NCBI GenBank assembly: GCA_023417735.1
Contig: JAEZEK010000116.1
Span: 1-10,039, forward strand
From: Pseudomonadota bacterium
GTDB lineage: Bacteria > Pseudomonadota > Alphaproteobacteria > Rhizobiales > Afifellaceae
DNA length: 10,039 nt
Reading direction: 5' to 3'
Both the position numbers and the translations under genes were made by a program. Within the stretch, counting starts at the first letter, position 1. The number at the start of each line of letters is the position of its first letter. This document shows, in pieces, positions 7,017-10,039 of this stretch. The notes beneath the pieces are model-generated. The model saw only the letters and a list, made by a program, of their open reading frames with translations, did no database searches and was not told the DNA's origin.

Positions 7017-7268
7017 ATGAGCGAGAGCGTTCTGATCGACGTGAGGGGCCTCAAGTGCCCGCTGCCCGTTCTGAAGACGGCGAAACGCATGGCTCCGCTC
7101 GCGCCGGGAACCCTGGTGAGCGTGCTAGCGACCGACCCGATGGCCGCGATCGACCTGCCGCACTTCTGCAAGGAGAACGGCCACCGCCTGATCGGGACGG
7201 ACCGGGCGGGCGATCTGATGCGCTTCGAGATCGAGAAGGGACCGGGTGCCGATCGCCCCTCGGACTGA
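7017..7268 (+). CDS. TusA-family sulfur carrier protein
   Basis: 83-residue small cytosolic protein of the TusA/SirA/YeeD family, which carries persulfide sulfur on a conserved cysteine for thiolation of tRNA, molybdenum cofactor assembly or other sulfur transfers. The N-terminal signature DVRGLKCPLPVLKTAKRM is intact; C14 in the CPLP motif is the expected sulfur-bearing residue. The central VSVLATDPMAAIDLPHFCKENGHRL carries a second cysteine, C51, as in many relatives. The length is normal. ATG 7017 is preceded by GGGAG (7009-7013) with good spacing. It is divergent from the long-chain acyl-CoA synthetase and ends 6 bases from the carboxypeptidase stop on the other strand. No sulfurtransferase partner is visible in the window, so the exact pathway is open: bona fide TusA of tRNA 2-thiolation or a paralogue. 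The family call is firm. Confidence 0.92.
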   Translation: MSESVLIDVRGLKCPLPVLKTAKRMAPLAPGTLVSVLATDPMAAIDLPHFCKENGHRLIGTDRAGDLMRFEIEKGPGADRPSD

Positions 7269-7274
7269 TCGCCG

Positions 7275-8600
7275 CTAGTTCGGTTTCGCCCTCGGCAGCG
7301 GGGCGGCCGACTTGGCCGGCGCGCTCGGGAGCAGCGTGAGCGGGCCCTCCGAGGCGGGGAACGGGGCTCCGGCCGCGTTGGCCTGCCCGACGAAGGCGGA
7401 CATGGGCGAGGCGCTGGCAAGAGCGGCCGGCGGGTTCGGACGAGCCTTGGGGAGCGGCGCATCGGCGACCGCGAGCCCTCCGGCGGGGGACGGCCCCGAC
7501 GCCCCGCCGACGTAGACCCGGATGGGCGGGCCGTAGGCGATCTTCTGGCCGAGATGCGTCGGCCGCACCTGGTCGCCCTGCTGGATCACGACCATGCCGT
7601 TCGGCAGGGTCTTGAACTCCGGCTGCTCGGAATCACCGGTCGCGATGGCGCCTCGACGCGCCTTCAGATAGGGGCACATGTCCAACGGCTCGCTGAACTC
7701 GGCGCCCGAGCGAAGGCTGGCCAGCTGCGGCCTCGCCCCGCCGAAGAGCGCGCGCGACCTGAACCCCTTCTCGAGGAGAACGGCGGCCTGCTCGGCGCGC
7801 TCCAGCGCATTGTAGGAGCCGAACACGACGGCGATCATCTCGCGCCCGTTGCGCTGCGCACTTGCCACGAGGTTGAAGCCGGACGAGCAGATGTAGCCGG
7901 TCTTCATGCCCGTCGTGCCGGGGTAGCGTTCCACCAGCGTGTTGTAGTTCTTGAGGACGGTCTTGCCGATCTGGATCGCGTGCAGGTTGAGGTAGGCGCG
8001 GTACTCCGGAAAATCCGCGATGAGGGCGCGGCCGAGGAGCGCCATGTCGCGGGCGCTGCTGACGTGGCGGGGATCGGGCAGGCCGTGCGGGTTCACGAGG
8101 TGCGTCGCGACCATTCCGAGCCGCCGCGCCTGCGCGTTCATGCGGTTCGAGAAAGCCTCGACGCTGCCGCCGACCGCCTCCGCAACCGCGACGGCGACGT
8201 CGTTGGCCGATTTCACCATCAGCATCTTGAGGGCATTGTCGAGGGTGATCACGGTACCCTTCTTGAAGCCCATCTTGCTCGGCGGCTCAGCCGCGGCGCG
8301 GGCGCTCATCACGACCGGCGACTGCAGGCCGATCTCGCCCGCGCGCACGGCGGCAAGCGCGACATAGAGCGTCATCAGCTTCGTCGTCGAGGCCGGGTAC
8401 CACGGCCGCGCCGCATCACGCTCCTCGATCACCTCGCCGGTTCGCGCGTCGACGAGCACGTAGGGCGTCGTCACCGCCGGCAACGGCGCCGGGGCGGTCG
8501 CGGTCTGCGCGCCGGCCGGCGCCAGCGGGACGAGCATCAGGAGAATGAGCGCGAGCATCCGGCGCGCACGGGAAATCGGGGGACGCTTCGTCGGCTTCAC
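7275..8600 (-). CDS. D-alanyl-D-alanine carboxypeptidase (DacA-like, peptidase family S11)
   Basis: 441-residue exported penicillin-binding protein of family S11, which removes the terminal D-Ala from peptidoglycan stem pentapeptides in the periplasm. A signal peptide is clear: basic KRPPISRARR, hydrophobic MLALILLMLVPLAPAGA, with likely cleavage after APAGA (residue 31). The catalytic triad motifs are intact: S71-T-T-K74, S131-A-N133 and K233-T-G235. Two cysteines remain in the mature protein, C238 just after KTG and C309, so a disulfide is possible. Residues from about 365 form a Pro/Ala-rich tail with two copies of an octapeptide, PLPKARPN (382-389) and PLPRAKPN (434-441, the exact C-terminus). 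There is no obvious SPOR domain or C-terminal amphipathic anchor. The start is GTG 8600, preceded by GAAGAGG (complement of 8606-8612); ATG at residue 15 would destroy the signal peptide. It converges on the TusA-like gene and diverges from the amidohydrolase. Confidence 0.93.
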   Translation of the reverse strand: MKPTKRPPISRARRMLALILLMLVPLAPAGAQTATAPAPLPAVTTPYVLVDARTGEVIEERDAARPWYPASTTKLMTLYVALAAVRAGEIGLQSPVVMSARAAAEPPSKMGFKKGTVITLDNALKMLMVKSANDVAVAVAEAVGGSVEAFSNRMNAQARRLGMVATHLVNPHGLPDPRHVSSARDMALLGRALIADFPEYRAYLNLHAIQIGKTVLKNYNTLVERYPGTTGMKTGYICSSGFNLVASAQRNGREMIAVVFGSYNALERAEQAAVLLEKGFRSRALFGGARPQLASLRSGAEFSEPLDMCPYLKARRGAIATGDSEQPEFKTLPNGMVVIQQGDQVRPTHLGQKIAYGPPIRVYVGGASGPSPAGGLAVADAPLPKARPNPPAALASASPMSAFVGQANAAGAPFPASEGPLTLLPSAPAKSAAPLPRAKPN

Positions 8601-8605
8601 GACGG

Positions 8606-8612
8606 CCTCTTC
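8606..8612 (-). promoter_or_regulatory. Shine-Dalgarno GAAGAGG supporting a GTG start for the carboxypeptidase
   Basis: CCTCTTC on the + strand reads GAAGAGG on the - strand, five bases before GTG 8600. It supports the non-ATG start that gives a complete signal peptide. Confidence 0.55.
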
Positions 8613-8669
8613 GGTTTCTCGGCCTTTTCCTACGCGATTTTGCGCTCCGCCGCATCCCCGCCGTGCCGG

Positions 8670-8697
8670 TTGTCAGCCGTGCTGCAGGTCCTTAGCC
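8670..8697 (+). promoter_or_regulatory. Weak candidate promoter for the M20 amidohydrolase
   Basis: TTGTCA (8670-8675) resembles a -35 element; TTAGCC (8692-8697), 16 bases on, is a poor -10. They lie in the 119-base divergent gap between the carboxypeptidase and the amidohydrolase, a gap that must contain starts for both. Weak pattern match only. Confidence 0.18.
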
Positions 8698-8719
8698 TCG
8701 GATTCGACTGGAGACCGCC

Positions 8720-9889
8720 ATGCCCGTATCGAACAGCATCGCCGACCGCGCCGACGAGATCGCCCAATGGCGGCGCGACTACCACCGCCATCCCGAACTC
8801 CTCTACGACGTGCACCGCACGGCCGCCGACGTTGCCGCCAAACTGCACGCCTTCGGTTGCGACGAGGTGGTCGAGGGGCTCGGCAGGACCGGCGTCGTCG
8901 GCGTGATCCGCGGCCGGTCCTCCGGGAGCGGACGGGTGGTCGGGCTGCGCGCCGACATGGATGCGCTGCCGATCAGCGAGGAGAGCGGCAAGCCCTGGGC
9001 GTCGGAGATCGCGGGAAAAATGCACGCCTGCGGCCATGACGGCCATACTGCCATGCTGCTCGGCGCGGCGCGGCATCTCGCCGAAACCCGCAATTTCGCG
9101 GGCACGGCGGTGGTGATCTTCCAGCCAGCGGAGGAGGGGGGCGGGGGCGGACGCGCGATGATCGAGGACGGGCTCGTCGAGCGCTTCGGCATCGGGGAAT
9201 TCTACGGGATGCACAACATGCCCGGCCTGCCGGTCGGCCACTTCGCGATCCGCCCGGGAGCGATGATGGCTTCGGCCGACCACTTCACCATCGCCATCGA
9301 GGGCCGCGGCGGCCACGCGGCGAAACCGCACGCAACCGTCGATCCTGTCCTCGTCGGCGCGCACATGGTGCAGGCGCTGCAGAGCGTGGTTTCGCGGAAC
9401 GTCGACCCGTTGAAGAGCGCGGTGGTTTCGGTGACCACCTTCCATGCCGGGGACGCCTTCAACGTCATCGCCTCCCGCGCCAGCATCACCGGCACGGCGC
9501 GCGCGCTCGAGCCGGTCGTGCGCGATCTCGTGGAGCGGCGGATGAGCGAGATCGTGCAGAATGTGGCGGCCGCCTTCGGCGCCTCGGCCCAGTTCACATA
9601 TCTGAGGAACTACCCGGTCACGGTGAACGATCCGGACGCGACCGAGCATGCCGCGGAGGCCGCCCGCGCAGTCGCCGGCGCACTCGCCGTCGACGCCGCG
9701 CATCCGCCGATGATGGGCGGCGAGGACTTCTCCTTCATGCTGGAGAAACGCCCAGGCGCGATGATCTTCATCGGCAACGGCGACAGCGCGGGGCTGCACC
9801 ACCCGGCCTACGATTTCAACGACGCCGCGATCCCCTACGGCGCCTCCTACTGGGTCGAGATCGTCGAGAGCCGGCTGCCGGCCGCCTGA
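8720..9889 (+). CDS. M20D family amidohydrolase (hippurate hydrolase / N-acyl-amino-acid amidohydrolase-like)
   Basis: 389-residue cytosolic metallo-amidohydrolase of the M20D group, which hydrolyses N-acyl amino acids such as hippurate, acetyl-amino acids or auxin conjugates. The order of motifs is typical: WRRDYHRHPELLYDVHRTA (residues 17-35), RADMDALPI, MHACGHDGHTAMLLGAA with metal ligands C104 and H106, QPAEEGGGGGRAMIEDG with E138/E139, GMHNMPGLPVG with H165, the dimerisation-domain segment IEGRGGHAAKPHATVDP, and the C-terminal GGEDFSFM and LHHPAYDFND with H361. All five expected metal ligands are present, so it should be active. Length is normal for the family. ATG 8720 is preceded by GGAG (8710-8713) at good spacing. 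No transporter or amino-acid catabolism gene lies beside it in the window, so the physiological substrate is unknown. Family confidence is high; the hippurate label is nominal. Confidence 0.92.
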   Translation: MPVSNSIADRADEIAQWRRDYHRHPELLYDVHRTAADVAAKLHAFGCDEVVEGLGRTGVVGVIRGRSSGSGRVVGLRADMDALPISEESGKPWASEIAGKMHACGHDGHTAMLLGAARHLAETRNFAGTAVVIFQPAEEGGGGGRAMIEDGLVERFGIGEFYGMHNMPGLPVGHFAIRPGAMMASADHFTIAIEGRGGHAAKPHATVDPVLVGAHMVQALQSVVSRNVDPLKSAVVSVTTFHAGDAFNVIASRASITGTARALEPVVRDLVERRMSEIVQNVAAAFGASAQFTYLRNYPVTVNDPDATEHAAEAARAVAGALAVDAAHPPMMGGEDFSFMLEKRPGAMIFIGNGDSAGLHHPAYDFNDAAIPYGASYWVEIVESRLPAA

Positions 9890-9902
9890 GGCTCGCGCCG
9901 GC

Positions 9903-9923
9903 CGGCCCGCCTCACCGGGGCCG
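9903..9923. terminator. Possible bidirectional terminator hairpin without T-run
   Basis: CGGCCC (9903-9908) and GGGCCG (9918-9923) form a perfect 6-bp GC stem with a 9-base loop, in the 36-base gap between two convergent genes. A second self-complementary stretch, GCCGGCCGGC, lies at 9897-9906. No T-run follows on either strand, so intrinsic termination would be weak. The placement supports a terminator; high GC content makes chance pairing likely. Confidence 0.3.
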
Positions 9924-9925
9924 CC

Positions 9926-10039
9926 TCACCCGGTCGTGCCGTTGCTCGCCGCCGCCTCGGCGTCGAGCGCGCGGCGGTGCTCGTCGGCGGAAGCCTCGGA
10001 GAAGCAGCAGAACACGATCTCGCGGAGCGCACCCGGCGC
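9926..10039 (-). CDS. Macro-domain protein (O-acetyl-ADP-ribose deacetylase-like), C-terminal end only
   Basis: The last 37 residues of a gene entering from the right edge are visible, read from base 10039 to a TGA at 9926-9928. They run APGALREIVFCCFSEASADE and then HRRALDAEAASNGTTG. The REIVFCCFS strand followed by a short acidic helix and a tail is characteristic of the C-terminus of stand-alone bacterial macro-domain proteins of the YmdB type. These hydrolyse O-acetyl-ADP-ribose and mono-ADP-ribosyl-protein bonds. The catalytic and ADP-ribose-binding loops are outside the window, so activity cannot be judged. It converges on the M20D amidohydrolase with a 36-base gap. The identity rests on a short but distinctive motif. 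Confidence 0.72.
   Translation of the reverse strand, partial: APGALREIVFCCFSEASADEHRRALDAEAAASNGTTG

Noticed and set aside
5037..7268. 743-codon + strand open frame antisense to the long-chain synthetase
   Set aside because: It mirrors a gene with complete ANL motifs on the other strand. Its residues lack any family motif until the real TusA-family protein in its last 83 codons. Long antisense frames are expected at this GC content.
9907..9933. Near-repeat of CCGCCTCACC around the end of the macro-domain gene
   Set aside because: Only two short copies in GC-rich sequence. One includes the stop codon, and no array or mobile-element boundary is evident.

Overview
The window looks like the chromosome of a high-GC alphaproteobacterium, most likely Hyphomicrobiales (Rhizobiales). 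The evidence is strong GC bias at third codon positions, long stop-free antisense frames, and gene types common in that order: a short cytosolic Csp3/DUF326-type cysteine bundle, a PF13480-type acetyltransferase, and a D,D-carboxypeptidase with a Pro/Ala tail ending in PLPRAKPN. No phage, insertion sequence, tRNA, rRNA or CRISPR signal was seen. Coding density is very high. The largest gaps are about 110-132 bases, so no gene-free stretch exceeds 300 bases.

Left block, + strand (1-3304): the 3' end of murQ (cell-wall amino-sugar recycling), a 133-residue cysteine-rich copper-storage-like protein, a hemerythrin-like protein with a complete candidate di-iron ligand set, and an ACSM-like acyl-CoA synthetase. 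Spacings of 56, 21 and 67 bases make co-transcription plausible, most firmly for the copper-storage/hemerythrin pair.

Middle block, - strand (3291-6884): read from right to left, a FATP/FadD6-like long-chain acyl-CoA synthetase, a DUF924 protein 20 bases downstream, and after a 112-base gap a FemAB/CelD-like (PF13480) acetyltransferase. The acetyltransferase overlaps the left-block acyl-CoA synthetase tail-to-tail by 14 bases.

Right block (7017-10039): a TusA-family sulfur carrier, divergent from the long-chain synthetase; a secreted D-Ala-D-Ala carboxypeptidase ending 6 bases from it on the opposite strand; a divergent M20D amidohydrolase; and the 3' end of a macro-domain O-acetyl-ADP-ribose deacetylase at the right edge.

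The content is mainly housekeeping: acyl activation, peptidoglycan turnover, metal and sulfur handling. The most notable item is the adjacent pair of four-helix-bundle metal proteins (copper-storage-like and hemerythrin-like). I did not find convincing evidence of an undescribed multi-gene system.
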